Shown piece after piece: positions 45,880 through 58,978 of a stretch of 64,000 bases of DNA. The translations under genes were made by a program, and so were the position numbers. The notes under the pieces were generated by a model, which saw nothing but the letters and a program-made list of their open reading frames with translations, was not told the DNA's origin and ran no database searches. The stretch is from contig NC_081408.1 of NCBI RefSeq assembly GCF_030272615.1, forward strand, positions 341,769,793-341,833,792, read 5' to 3'. Each line of letters begins with the position of its first letter. The first letter of the stretch is position 1. This DNA is from Cryptomeria japonica (lineage: Eukaryota > Streptophyta > Pinopsida > Cupressales > Cupressaceae).

Positions 45880-48800
45880 ATCTACATTAATACATTATTA
45901 CAAATGCAAGCTTTAGCATAAAGTGAGACATTAATATCCAAAGAGATGTGAGTAAAAATAACTGCATTTATATCTTTCGAAAGAGTAAATAGGATCTCCA
46001 TTCTGAAAGCATGCCATTCCTGGGAAAACTTAGAGGGGATTCTAGGCGAATCGCCTAGAAGAGCCAAATGCCAAGAAAATGGTTTAGTCCGAAAGAAATC
46101 ATGGATCCAGCTCCAATACTATTGAGCTCTTCTATATAACCAAAAAATGTGCATAAAAGTTTTAGGGTGACCACAAAAAGGGCACTTGGGATCAGGAACC
46201 CCCAAATGCTTAAGTCTGGAACCCAAAGGTAGCCCTTGAAAAAGAACACACCAAACAAAGTGTTCAATCTTGGGTTCAGTGGTGGCGGACCCGACAACAA
46301 GAAACCTGAGTCTCCAGAAATTCTGAGAAGATTGCAAGTGCCACTGTTGGTTGAGAATATGGACCATAGGAAAATGGGGAACCAACCAAAGATAACCCAT
46401 TTTGGGTTTGTAGCTGGTGAAAGGAGTCCAATGATACCACTTCCAATGTTTCCACCAAGGTCTGACAGACTGAATGCCAAGCTTATGTAACAAATGTGGG
46501 GGTAAGGCCAAAACCAGAAGGTCATAAGTCTATCGATCTGGTCAAGATAGACGAAACTGGACCTGGAGGTCATCCCATGATCAGAGACTCATGGAAGCTC
46601 TAGAAAACAAATCCTTAGGTGTTCAAATGCCTCGTTTGTGAAAATGCATAGCACTAACACCCTAGATTTTGACCAACGGTAACCCTTGCACCTGAAAAAG
46701 AGGTGACCACCAAAGGTTGTGTTGATTCATGGAGATCCCATCACGAAAAGTATCACCTGCCCATTGAAGCCAAGACTTGATAGCTTCCCAAGATCGCCAG
46801 ATGCTTTTAACAACAAAAGTACCCTAGATATGAACATGGTCTTTCATAACGAGCAGGGTTTGAAAACCAATCCCCTTTCAAGCCGACCTATTGGCAGAAA
46901 ATCCTGAAGAAATGCAATGCCAAAGAAGGATTTTCCAAGCTTGGTCGCTAGATAAGGATATGATTATCCATTTAGCACATAAGGCAAGCCCTTGTTTTTG
47001 GGTAGAAATAAGGTCGAGCCCTCTAGAATCCTTGGGAAGACAATAATACTCCTAAGCGACTCTGTGGAAACCTTGATGGTCGGACCCAGAGGCCCAAAGA
47101 AAAGCCCGAAGAAGTCTTTCCAGTTTCATGTAAGAGGCCTTAGAAGGAGCCCAACATGAAGAGTAATAGACATGGGTGGTAGCCAAAACCTTTGAACAAA
47201 TTTGAAATTTACCAGCCAGAGAGAGAGGCTTGGTAATCCAATAGGCTAACTTTCTCTCAATTTTGGCTAAAATAGCATTCCAAAGATCCACAAGCGAAGA
47301 TTGAAAGACAAAAGGAATGCCCAGAAAGAAATTTTTTTTTCCATGATGAAGCCATTTCCAATCATATTGAAGAATCCAAGATGGGGTGGGAAGAAAAGAC
47401 TGCCTATAACATTGCGTCTTGTGCCACTAAATGGCCGAACTAGAAGCCAAGCAAAAGGTGTCCAAACATTGAAGATTGCCCTGTATATTATCTTATTCCT
47501 CAATGAGAGTGAGGAAGGAGTCATCCGCAAAATGGCCATTGACAAGTTGAGAAGGTGACTCAGGCAGGGAGATACCATAGACACGCCCAATAGAGATAGC
47601 ATTAGCAAGTAAGTATCCAAACCCCTCCTCCGCAAAAACATATAAAGAAGGAGCTTGAGAACATCCCTGGCGAATGGATCTAAAAAGGCCAAAAACCTTA
47701 GACTGACGACCATTAATGGTGATACAGGCCGAGGCATCCCCGAATAACATTTGGATAGACTGAATGAATCTGGGGCTTAAGCCAAGAGCTTTGAGCATAG
47801 CCAAAATAAATGGTAACTCAATGCGATCATATGCCTTAGCGAAGTCAATCTTAAGGAAGATTGTCTGCTACTTGGAGCATCTGGCCCAGTCCATCCCTTT
47901 CCAAACAACAATAATGTTATCCAGAATAAACATGGACTTGACAAATGCACTCTGCTCCGATCAAAGAATTAGAGACAAAAGATGACGAATCTTGAGAGCC
48001 AAGGCTTTGGTAATGATCTTATATGAGACATTGAGAAAGGTAATAGGCCTCCAATTACAAATGTCCTCCGAGTCCCCAACCTTGGGGATAAATTTGATTA
48101 AAAGCTTCAAGGTAGACCTTATGAAGGTCAGGACCAACACAAGGCCAAAACGCTTTGTAGAATTTGTAGGGGAAACCATCACACCCAGAGGCTTTATCAT
48201 CCGCCACAGAAAAAATGGCTTCCTTGAGATCATCAATGGTCAATATGAGATCACAAAAGGTCTGCTGAGACTCAGAAAGCCATTTGGGAACAACAATTAA
48301 GAAATCTTGCAAAGCTTGGGCTTTGACCGGAGAGTCTCCCTGTGTTGTGAACACCTTCTCATAATGACAGATAAAAGCTTGCAAAATATCAGGTAGCTTG
48401 GTGAGAAAAACATGCCCTTCTTTGATTTTCTTAATCCCTACAGAGGTATGACAGGCACACAAAGCTAGAAAAAATTCTTTGGAGGCCTTATCGCCCACCT
48501 TGAGCCAATGTAACCTGGCTTTGATTTGAGATCCTCTGATAGAATAACTATCTACAACTTGTTTCTGATGACAGAGCTGGGCTAATCAAAGTTGCATGTT
48601 AGAATCAAAAGGATTCAAGGCCAGAGCTTCTGTGGCAGCACAAAGATCTTTGGTGGTCGTGTCATACGACCGCCTGTGGTACATGGCAAGCTGTCTACCA
48701 TAAATGCGCAGAAACCTTGCAAAGCGGGTAATGATGTTATTCCACCATGCAATCCAACCAGTGTGATGATGAGGCCTTGGTTATATTTTCCAAACTATGC

Positions 48801-49540
48801 TAAACTTTATGGAGAAGTGATCGGACAATGTCACATCAACGAGAGGAGTGACAGGAAGATCTTGATATTCAGAAAAAGAAAAAAATGTGTACAATTATTA
48901 TAGCACGATCAAGCCTTTTAAATATTCTGTCGGAGCCAGCTTTGAAATTAGACCAAGTGTGCTAGACCCCACCAAGGTGGTGACAGTTTGTGTTGGGGTT
49001 GAAAAGATCCAACTTATTACGCATATGGTACCTGGCTTCCCTCTCACCAATTGTCCATCAAAAAGGAAAAATTCCGTCCTTATCGGTCACCACCTCAACC
49101 ATATTGAAGTCCCCACACATGACCCAAGTTGCAGGTGGCAGATTGTCAGTAATACAACGCCATAGGTGTGATCTATCAACCACATCATTGGGAGCATAAA
49201 CATTAACAATCCCAATAGAATGATTATCAATTGACAACAAAACCTATACAACACGTTGCATGGGATCAAAACTGTGAGAAATAATTGCAGAGAGCCAAAG
49301 AGGTGAAATGAGAGTAGCAACTCCACCTCGACCAACTTCATGCTAGGGAGAAAAAACAAGGCTGTCCAACCAAATAACACGACTTGCAGCAGTGAGCATG
49401 AAACCAACAATTTTAACTTCATGAAGGAAGAGAACGTCTAGGCCTACAACACGTTGATGAACATCTCGAACATAATACTATCTGGTGAGGTCTGTGAGAC
49501 CTTGAACATTCCATGAGGTAATTTATGAAAAATCTTGCAT
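45880..49540 (-). pseudogene. LINE ORF2: endonuclease, reverse transcriptase, zf-RVT
   Basis: The endonuclease motifs are ITSWNVQGL (49520), HEVKI where QExK is usual, NVYAPND, CGDFNMV (about 49103-49117) and LSDHFSIKF (about 48810), the Asn, Glu, Asp and His of the APE-like fold. Reverse transcriptase follows: DKASGCDGFPYKFYKAFW, FIPKV, NWRPITFLNVSYKIITKAL, KIDFAKAYDRI, SIRQGCSQAPSLYVFAEEG and GHFADDSFL with the catalytic FADD (47520-47531) intact. A zf-RVT FVWCVLFQGLPLG...CPFCGHPKTFMHIFW ends the core near 46130. Breaks include stops at about 49417, 49243, 47860 and 47050 and several frame changes between 47500 and 46500. Confidence 0.92.
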
Positions 49541-49834
49541 ATCATCCTTGTCCCCAAGAAAGGAGAAGCTATTGTGAAAAAAATTTGAACTAAGACTGGG
49601 AAGAAACTCCCCAACGAAAATAAGTTGTCATTTTTCTGAACGACCATTTGCTATCTCAGCACGCCCAGAAAGGCTACAAGAATGACACAGAGAGTGTGGA
49701 GCAGAAATCGCAAACTCGGCCTGAGGAGTGCGAATCCAAGGGGGTCGAGCGACACCCTCAAAATAATCCTTCCCCTGTTGGTCAAGGTTTAAAACCGAAG
49801 CCGACGATGTAGAGACCTCCTGGGTAGATAATAT

Positions 49835-50600
49835 CTATGTAGGAGGCTTCGCCATTGGTTGGGAACTTGAACCAACGAGTGGCTTTTGGGCTAAAGCCAC
49901 AAAGTTTTTGCCTTTGCGAACTACAGTGATCCATTCATCCTTCTTAGCTCCCTCCACAGGTTGAGAGACGGTCTCCTTAACAGGGGGTTTTATTTTTGGA
50001 ATAGCTAAGGGACAATCCATGATTTTGTGTTCCGCCGACTGGCACCGATAACAAGTGTTGGGAAGGTTCAAATAAAGCACCTTCTGGGTGAAGGTATTGC
50101 CTCCCACTTGAATATCAACAGTTTCTTTCAGGTCGCGTGAAAGGTCGACCTCAACGCAGACTCTCTTTTGTGGGCGAGCATTAAAGAAACAGTCTGGTTC
50201 AAGGCAAATAACTTTGCCAACAGACAGAGCAATAGTTTGCATGAAAGGCCAACAAGGCAAAGGAAGACCAGGGAACTCAACCCAGACCGGGACACAACTT
50301 TTTGTCATTTGAGATAGAAAAGTATCGAGACCAGCGCTAAAAAACCAGAAGGGAAGATCGAACGGTCCATCGCCCATGAGAGAGGATAGACTAAACATGG
50401 GAAGGGTTTGAAAAGCGAAACAAAAAGAAGCCCTTGGTGAGGCTTTGGATGCTATCAAGCCAGACTCCATGAGGGACTAGGCTTTGGCAACCCAGTCACG
50501 AAGCATGCTTTCAGGAGGGATCCTACCCACAAAATAGCCTATCAAAGTGCATTTTTCAAGCCACTTATAGGCACAGAACAAATTTGCGAGGGTGCTTGTT
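49835..50600 (-). pseudogene. LINE ORF1 (DUF4283-like, CCHC zinc knuckle)
   Basis: The frame reads YKWLEKCTLIGYFVGRIPPE and SMLRDWVAKA, then a TAG at about 50480, then 211 open residues from MESGLIASKA at 50470. These include CVPVWVEFPGLPLPCW, KRVCVEVDLSRDL and CYRCQSAEHKIMDC (CX2CX4HX4C with the usual Gly before His replaced), ending in a Lys/Pro-rich tail. This is the usual ORF1 of plant L1 elements, an RNA-binding particle protein. The single TAG near the start seems the only break in this span. Confidence 0.85.
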
Positions 50601-50688
50601 CTGAGGTGCCATGAGGGTCCGTCGCAATACACAACCTCAAACCCTAGCAGAGCTCATTCAAAGCTATAGAAGTGTACCTTGCTATTTT

Positions 50689-53600
50689 GGACACACAAAA
50701 AACTCAAGATAAGTTCTTTATTTTGCAAAAATTCTAATTTACATCACATACATCAGTGTTTTGTAAAGAGGATACCTATATGTTGTTGTTTTGAAGGAAA
50801 GGTAGTTTCTTCACATCTATACAACCTTACATGAGCATTTCATAGTTCAGGACCTGCATGTAGATGTATTTGTCTAACCATATGTGGTTGTTTGAGGCCT
50901 TCTTTAACAAATGTTTTATGAACACAAGAAAATAACTCATTCAACACATAATAGAACGATCATATAGAAGGCAACAAACTAAACTTTTATTGCAATAAAG
51001 GAATTTTTAACAACACAAGTATGGAAGATATGTTCTCCTTACTTTGAAAGATGAAATTGAGTCCCAAACTGTGCTTCTGTAGTCTACATTTATACCTTAA
51101 AAGTTTGTAGCATACATGTACAATAAAGAGAATGTATCTCTCTTTGCTAGTTGTAGGTGTCCTCGGATGCTTGACAAAGTTTTCAGATACTACCTTGGGG
51201 CGGATTGAATTGATTTTGACCATTTAAGGCATCCCAAACTGCTCCAAAAGTGTCATATATCTCAAAACTATCTTTAACTATATCTATATCTCTAATAGAC
51301 CTTCACACATGTCAAAATACCTCTTAAGAGTGATAAACCTGCTACTAGATGCTTGCATTGTGTTGGATGTGACTCAAACGACCTTCAAACTGCCCCCACA
51401 TCTGCTCTCCATCATTACAATTACTTTACCACCTCTCCAATATTAGATGACATGTGTCTTTTCCTTTACTTTTGTATTTGAAAGAGTTTGGAACTAGATG
51501 AAATAAAAATAGGTCATTAAAGACCTCTCTAACTACCTTAAACTCTGCCATAATAGCTTGAAATCGTCACTTGGATGCACTTATACCCTTGAGAGGTCTT
51601 TATAAAAACTAGGATGTTAGTTAGGTGTCATAAACTGAGTTTAACGCCTAGCTTGACATTCTTATCTTCATATCATATTGTCACTTATTATCACGACACC
51701 TGGATTGTCCCTTTTTCTTTAGAAAACCTATCATGTAAGCTTTTGGAACTGTTGTCACATATCCATTGAGCATAACTTTCCCTCTACTGTCATGAAATTT
51801 CAGTCTTTGTCCCTTTGGTCTGTCCACTTACACCTATATCCTTGTGTTCCTTTTGAATAACTATCCATACTTTCAAATCTTCCCTTTCGGTGCCTTGAGC
51901 TCTGTCATTGTAGGCTGCTCTTTTCAATTGATAAACAAACTTCTCTTCAAACTACCCTTAAAGTTTGTCAACTTCCTCACTATGACTGTCACTCACAAGG
52001 GTTTGCTCAAGGCTTAAGCTCATTGCTCTCCACCATTGTCATAATGAAAGTATTGCTGTTACTTTTAGCTTGGGAAAACAATCTTGCATAACTTGTGCTT
52101 TTCTCATATGTTTTCCTTTATTCACTATGCAGCTAGGACAACATTGTTCTCTTGAGCATGATCATGGGATCATGCCCTCACAGTTAAAATGATTACAATT
52201 CTTTGGACACCAACCCAATCAATCTCTGGGCACCAACCCAATCAAAAATCTTATAAGAGCACCAGCTCTACAATCTTATACTGTTAATGCTTGAGCACCA
52301 ACTCAAGTAACAATTCCAAACAAGAACCTGATAAAGACACCAACACTCCGACTTTACAAAAAGGTTTGTGTACTGACCCAATCTCAAGAATCAATCCTCA
52401 GTAATATTCCAGTTGTATAACACAATTTATACAAATCAGATATATTTACTTTGACAATGTGAGGCAACTATCTGATGTATTTAAAACAGAGACAAACTCC
52501 ACTGTTAAATATAAATATCCAACATCAAATGTCTTAGTATCTCTGCAATCTGCATATGACTGAAAACAGTGTTAAATTTGCAAATGATTCTCAGAACACC
52601 GATTTGGAATCTGCAAATGATTCTCAGAACAGGCATTAACTATAAATCTTTTCCAGAATTCGATAAACCTGTTTGTTTCAATCTGAAAGTATCTTTATTC
52701 TGGAATAAGTAATAAACATACAGATCTGAAACAAAAAAACGCTTCTTTATCACCTGAGGTCTTAATCTGAGTTTGTGATGCACTGATTCCAGCACAAGTT
52801 GCCTTTTCTACATAACAGCGCTTCTATCATATTGATCTGGTTATACTCTTCATTAAGCATCAAGGCTTCAATACATCCAACCTCAACCAAAAGATTAAAT
52901 AGAACTTGTGGTAGTTCATGTAGTTGTAACCGAAGTCCAACTACTCTTCAACCGAACAACCAACTTCTTAAAAAATGTTTTACAAAATATAACTAATCAA
53001 ACAATCCGTTTGAAACATCCCTTTGAAACTACCTTTTGTCAAAGAAAGACTTAAAGAAGTTCGATGTAGAATACTTTGAAATAAATAAGTTTGTTCTTAA
53101 CTGACTCCAACCATATTATAACCAACTTTTGTATTTTAAATACAAATATCCAACCACATGAATATTTTCCAAAGACGTGCACTGAAGAATCAGAATCTGA
53201 TTTGAAACTCGTAATTACCAACACAGTAAGGCAGAATCCGAACTGAGATAATCGACCAATCAAGGTAACATAAATCTGTATTAATTTCTACAATTCAATA
53301 TGCTTTGTTTTTTGCAATAAATCAATACAATCAGTGCAAGTAATAGGCACTAATCGGACTGAACTCTGAGCTTTGTGACAGGAAAGATACTACCAGACAA
53401 GGCAGATGACATCAATGACAAAACAACCAACACCTATTTTTTTTTGGCAAACTCTCATTCCTTTGTTTACTGTCATCTCTTTTCCTTCATGTTGTCATAT
53501 GAACTAATGCATTCCATACAAAATGACCCTTTTGGTAAAGTATAATAACAACATTTCAAATGGCAGTGATTTGATATATAACCCACTGTATTTTCTAGCT

Positions 53601-56600
53601 TATATTAAAAGCAAAGGTCAATGATTATTTCTATTCTCTTTTTCTCGAGGACTGTGTATTGTCTTCAATCCACATGTTATGACTGCTCATCAATCTGTCT
53701 AAATAGAAGAATCCTTAAGAAGATATTTATCGAACGGTTTGCATTACTTTTATTTTGATAAAAGCTTGATAGAGTTCTTCACTAACCTTTTTCTTATTGA
53801 GATTGAGTAAATACAAATGGTCTACCACAGATTTGCAAATCTCTTGTCATCCCTTAATCTTATTAGTCAAACCTTAATCATGTTTATGCATGCATTCGTC
53901 TTTAGGGGTTTGAATAAGACCTCAAAACTATATTTGACAACCTACAGATTCTATTGGCAAGATTATCACTATCCTTTAGACTGTCATGGCCTTTGACCTG
54001 GTCTGGTGACTATCACATCTTTCATTGTGAAGAGAATTTCATATACTTATATGCCTTTTTCATGCATATGTGAACTTTGCCTTCCATCATTTCTGGCTAG
54101 CACCTCTTGAACATTGTCATGTGTTTGATGACTGACTGCTATGTTGACTTTTAATAGAACTATCTTTTTTTCTGGCTTCATGACTGTGACACTAAAGAAG
54201 ACTGTCCTCTTATCTCTATTAGCTCTGTCCATAATTTCATCATGTTCCAACTATATTTTGGTTGTGGTTTTGTCTTCGTCAAAATGCCATGTGCAAGATG
54301 TTTAAACCAACCTTGCCTTTGTACCACAAGTTTATATCCTAACACTAAATTATGTTTTAGGATTCTCCCACCATCCTACTTATGACTATCATGTATCGGT
54401 ATAGGTAAGACTGCCTTTTAATGTGCATATTATCTCTTTCATGGCTTTCACTGTTCATTTACCTTTTAATATGACTATCCTACCATATAACTGGCCATTT
54501 CAAAGCATTCGAAAAATATCCCACAAGCTATATCTTCATCATAAAATCCATGCTCATGGCATGAATACCCAATGTTGTCATGGTTTCCAAAAGATACATT
54601 GTTCTTACTATACCCTATCCTCTTCAATGTTTTGATGGCCTTTGCATCGCTTTGGAGGTCTATTATACTCCTCAATGCCATCTGGGATTGTCATCTAGCC
54701 TTGCAAAACACTTGTACAAACCTGCAAATCATTCTTAGACCTCGAGGATATATGAGGATATATTACAACTTTGAACAAACTTCCTGCGTAATGAATAAGA
54801 CTTCAATATGTTTGTGCACTAGTCTTCTTAGCATGGACTGTCATAGATCCTTATTTTGACTTTCTTTATGGCTGTCTTCTTTTCTTGATGCATGCACTCA
54901 CGTTGGTTTGTATCTTTTCCATCGTCATTCATATTTCTTCCTATGCCTTTATTGCATGGTTTATATCCTTATCTCTATAGCTGTGGCTTTCATATTTCTG
55001 TTATGGTTGTCATGAAAGTTACTGTCATCATGCTTCATTTCTTTTCATGGCTATTACTTACATTGCCACCATCAAATAAGTATTTGCAAGAATTTCTAGC
55101 TTCATTACTTAAATAAGGGCTTACTTCCATGACCCGCCAATACAAGTCATGTCATTACACATAAAACCCTTACGCAAAAGTGTATGCTGTTTCACTATAT
55201 CAGTGAAAGTGAAATGATTAATATGAGCCCCAATAAGTAGAAATGTGTGTGAATAATACATGAAATCGAATGTCAAGCAGCAAAAAAAGAGATTTTCTTG
55301 GAGTAATGATAGACTTGGAGTGTGCTTCTTTTCCACGTGCGAGACAATGGAAGAGCAGAAAAATGTATCCTCCAAGAGTCTTCCACCTTCCCTTAAGAAC
55401 CTAAAACTGCTCAATTGCCTTCATCAAAACTTTCAACAAACCAGGCTGACATTATAGCTCAAAACAACTACAAAAGAAGCTTAAGGAAACATAGAGTTTC
55501 CTTCCCATGAAAGCTCAACCCATACTGCTAAAAAAGCTAACCCAAGTTAGCTAGTCTCTAATCAAAACTGACCTTAACTAACCATGACCGTGTACCTTGG
55601 CTTGTCTAGTTCAAACAATTTTTTCCCCTATTTTAGCTCAATGTGCCCCTTAACTAAACTCAAGACTAATTAAGTAAATGAATACAACATGCACAACGAC
55701 TAATAAAAGTTTTGCTAAGGTGAAGGTTTAGAATTTTGTCATATGATCTTTATGAATCACAAACAAGGAAACATTTAAGGCATACAAGACATTAATCTCC
55801 AATAGAAAACCTTAGGAAAACACGAATCAAACGTATTACCTAAAACCTATGAAAAGTATGATTTTGGGACTTTTAATAACTATTAGGATCGAAAAGACAA
55901 TGAATGATAATAGTAACATGTGTCCATAATAAAGAACTTGAAGAATATTTCAAAGTGTATATGGTTGGCATGGAGTTTCAAACCACTAGGCCATCATAGA
56001 GTATATGCTTGACAATCTCTAAATAATATTTAGAGGGTTTACATGCAGTTCTTAAATGAGTGTATGATTACATTGTGCATTCAATTTGGGAAAAGAAGAT
56101 AAGACTGATCTAATGTGTTATTAATATAGTATTGATATTTCATATTCTTATAAATATTTCATTCAAATAAGTAAAAAATTGTGTGTAAATTGTTTAGCCA
56201 TGTGATTGACTCCATCTAAGTATCGTAGATTGATGCATACAACTCAACAAACTAACAAATCTCTTATCAAGCAACTTGCTAACTTAAATCAAAACTACAC
56301 AATAGTTTCTAGTTACACAAGTTGTACGTTTTGCTAACTATAAATATCCAATGTGAAAAATACCTTAAGTGACCCTTGCTTGGATAATTTACATTCTTGT
56401 CTAAGTTTTCAAAACTTCATACACAAGCAACTTCCTTAATTGAGAAAATACAATTTATTACTTTTATATTAAAATAAAATTACCGTTGTTACAAAATGAT
56501 AACCAACTATCTACTTCTCTACTTGTTAACTTTTTTTTTTTTTTGATTCCATTGAACCTAAATGGTCATTTAAAAGATTTTAGAAAGATTAATATGGTTA

Positions 56601-58798
56601 CCTTTTTGAATCTAAATATCTAAATGTTGAAAAAAGACTTCCATATAAAAGAGAAAATAGGATAAACTCTTATTTATTTCTAAAGTTTGCGTCCATCCTT
56701 GGAGAAGGATATTTTGTTAGGGAAAAAGTTGAGAGTTTATCTCTTAATAATTTTTAGCACCAAAAAATAAAGAGACTACTTTTAATTTCCTTTGACAGTT
56801 TCAAGCTTTGCTCGCATAACAAGATAAATTATAGGGTTTTGTTAATTGGTATTAAAGGAGCTCCACTTTGGGCGTTGAAGAAGGCAACAATTGTTGTGTT
56901 CCAATTTTACCCACGTAGCAGCAAGGAGATGTTACAAATTAACGATTCAAGAAACCCCATATTGCTGAAGAAAGGAAGCATCATGGCACGTTTCAGTTTT
57001 GAGGCATGAGTTCACCATGTTTCAAGAGATAAAAGTGGGAAAACTTGGCACAACACATGGAAGAGAGAACTTGTCAAGGTGTTAATTTCACCCATATTTC
57101 ATTTGCTGTCCTAAATGCGAGGTAGTCTTGTTTTCATTTAAGAATCTGCTTATTTTTGGATTCATTTAGGAACTTTAGAGGATAAGAGCAAAATACATAA
57201 GGAATGTATGTATTTCTTTTTGAAGTAATTAAGTGTCATCATGCATAATATGTAGAAGTGTAATGCTCAATCTCATGATAAACTCTCAAACTCCAATTGA
57301 TTAACTCAAGTCACCTATAAGGGTTCTCTGACGTTGTGACTAAATCAACCTCCAACACTACAAGAGACACATCTATATTCATTTTAAGCCCCAATATAAA
57401 TGTTCCTATGATAACCACATCATATAACATGAATAAAAAAGATACAAGATCATGCATGTGACCGACTCCAACACCAATCTACATAAAGATACAACAAATC
57501 ATTACATTATGATACAAATTGTATCCAACTCCTCTTGGAGAGTTCATAATACATAATCCATCAATAAATGCAATGCTTATCACAAATTACATGGATTACA
57601 CATTTGCAAGAAATTAAAGAAGAGGAAGGACAAGTGTTGAGGAAGGAGGAAGAACTCTTCAAGCCACTCGTGATCTAAGTCCTCCAATCCCCAATGGTGG
57701 TTGGCAATGCCACCCGACCATGTAGAATCTGTAGGTCCACTACACCGTGCTCATGGAGATAGTCACATGGACCAAACAATCATACAAATCATGCCATGGG
57801 AGTAATAGGCTCACACAATATTAGACATGGAGTATGCACACAACAAGAACATCTCATACAATGAGAACCATAATGCAACATCAAGATAAAGGTAGATAGA
57901 ATCACAATACATAGTGTCATCCCAATTAACGCAACAAGATATGCTCATCAAGAAGGTACGACATCATGCCATCGCGTAGATCCGACTCACATCTAGTATT
58001 GAAAGAATACCATAACACCATGACCCACACATAGGGCTTCCACATAAATACAAATGAAACAACCACAACAAGGATGACACAACATCAACTGAGTGCTACT
58101 CATATCTATAGGGCTATGTACATAGAGAACAAGAACGGGGAGTGTCATTGTGTAGCTTGAAGGGATGGCTCATGTATAATTGAGTAGTCCTCTCATACAA
58201 ATGAGGAGACCCAATCATTCCAGATCAATACCCCATGGACAACAAGGCCTTCACAACCCATGCTTAGTTTGTATGAGCACTCAAGGTCGTGAGAGGGGCA
58301 TCCACTTTATCTTGGTTCATTTTATTATTGATTCATTAGTTTTCACTTGATTACTAAAATGCCCAATGAGTTACCTTGAAAGCCCCTTTGTGCTCCGACC
58401 CCATTAGACACCACTCCCATCATTGATCTTATTACCTACCCTAGGCTTAATGAAACCTAATCATGAAACCATAACATGGAACCAATAGATTGATAATAAA
58501 ATTCATCAATTGAGCCCAAAAAGCTCAATACACATCAAATAGTACTCACATTTAGAATGCCATATGCACATATAACCATAGAATGTTCAGTTAGCCAAAG
58601 TACCACAAGAGTGGATCCAAATCGATCACAAATCAAGTTTACAAACACAATTCTCCTTGCCACATCATAGAATCATATCAAAATCATCAAAATAAATTTT
58701 CATCAAGGTAAATTAGGCACAAGAATCAAAGAAATTAGAGAAAAAACTAAAAAAGGGCAACAAAGTAGGCTAAGACCCAAAAATCAACTCATGGTAGT
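50689..58798. other. Unassigned 8-kb stretch without a recognisable gene
   Basis: Open frames are all below about 100 residues and none shows a known domain. From about 51650 to 55060 the plus strand is enriched in CTGTCAT/GACTGTCA-like words and in CACCAACCCAATCA (52206-52262); from about 57400 it becomes CA-rich with CATGGACC-like words. Both parts have the texture of decayed retrotransposon leader or LTR, but no PBS, polypurine tract, termini or TSD was identified. A poly(T) run at 56531-56544 could be a retroposon tail. Confidence 0.4.
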
Positions 58799-58978
58799 CA
58801 ATTGTATGATTTTGGGTGCAATTGCGTGAATCTAGGAACAAATGTGTGAATTTAAGAGCAATTGCATGAATCAATTAGAAATTATGTAATTCAATTAGCA
58901 ATTTCATAATTCAATCAACAATTGTGTGATTCAATTGGCAATTGCATGAATTTGGAAGCAATTGTGCAATTATGCTTT
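58799..58978. repeat. Minisatellite, exact 20-bp period, nine units
   Basis: Units start at 58799 and every 20 bp to 58959 with CAATTGYRTGAATYNRNNAG-like sequence, for example CAATTGCATGAATCAATTAG at 58859. The sequence has diverged substantially between units but the spacing has not changed. Confidence 0.88.

Larger units (their letters stand above)
45272..50672 (-). mobile_element. Apparently full-length L1-type LINE, 5.4 kb, TSD of 16 bp
   Basis: TGTACCTTGCTATTTT occurs at 45256-45271 and 50673-50688. Between the copies, on the minus strand, come a 5' leader, ORF1 with a DUF4283-like domain and zinc knuckle, ORF2 with endonuclease, reverse transcriptase and zf-RVT, and a terminal A tract (plus strand T-run at 45272-45278). 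The arrangement and perfect long TSD show target-primed insertion of a complete element. Both ORFs are broken by a modest number of stops and shifts, fewer than in the LTR elements nearby, so it is probably younger. No RNase H is seen at its end, unlike the LINE relics at 8785 and 16215. Confidence 0.93.

Noticed and set aside
45468-45880. Overlapping open frames of 60-97 residues on both strands
   Set aside because: They lie in the GC-richer 3' part of LINE ORF2 and its tail; composition keeps frames open by chance.
53051-55457. Several 65-97-residue frames that could be small genes
   Set aside because: No conserved motifs; Cys/His/Phe/Ser composition is what CT-rich DNA gives by chance, and no splice-consistent set could be built.
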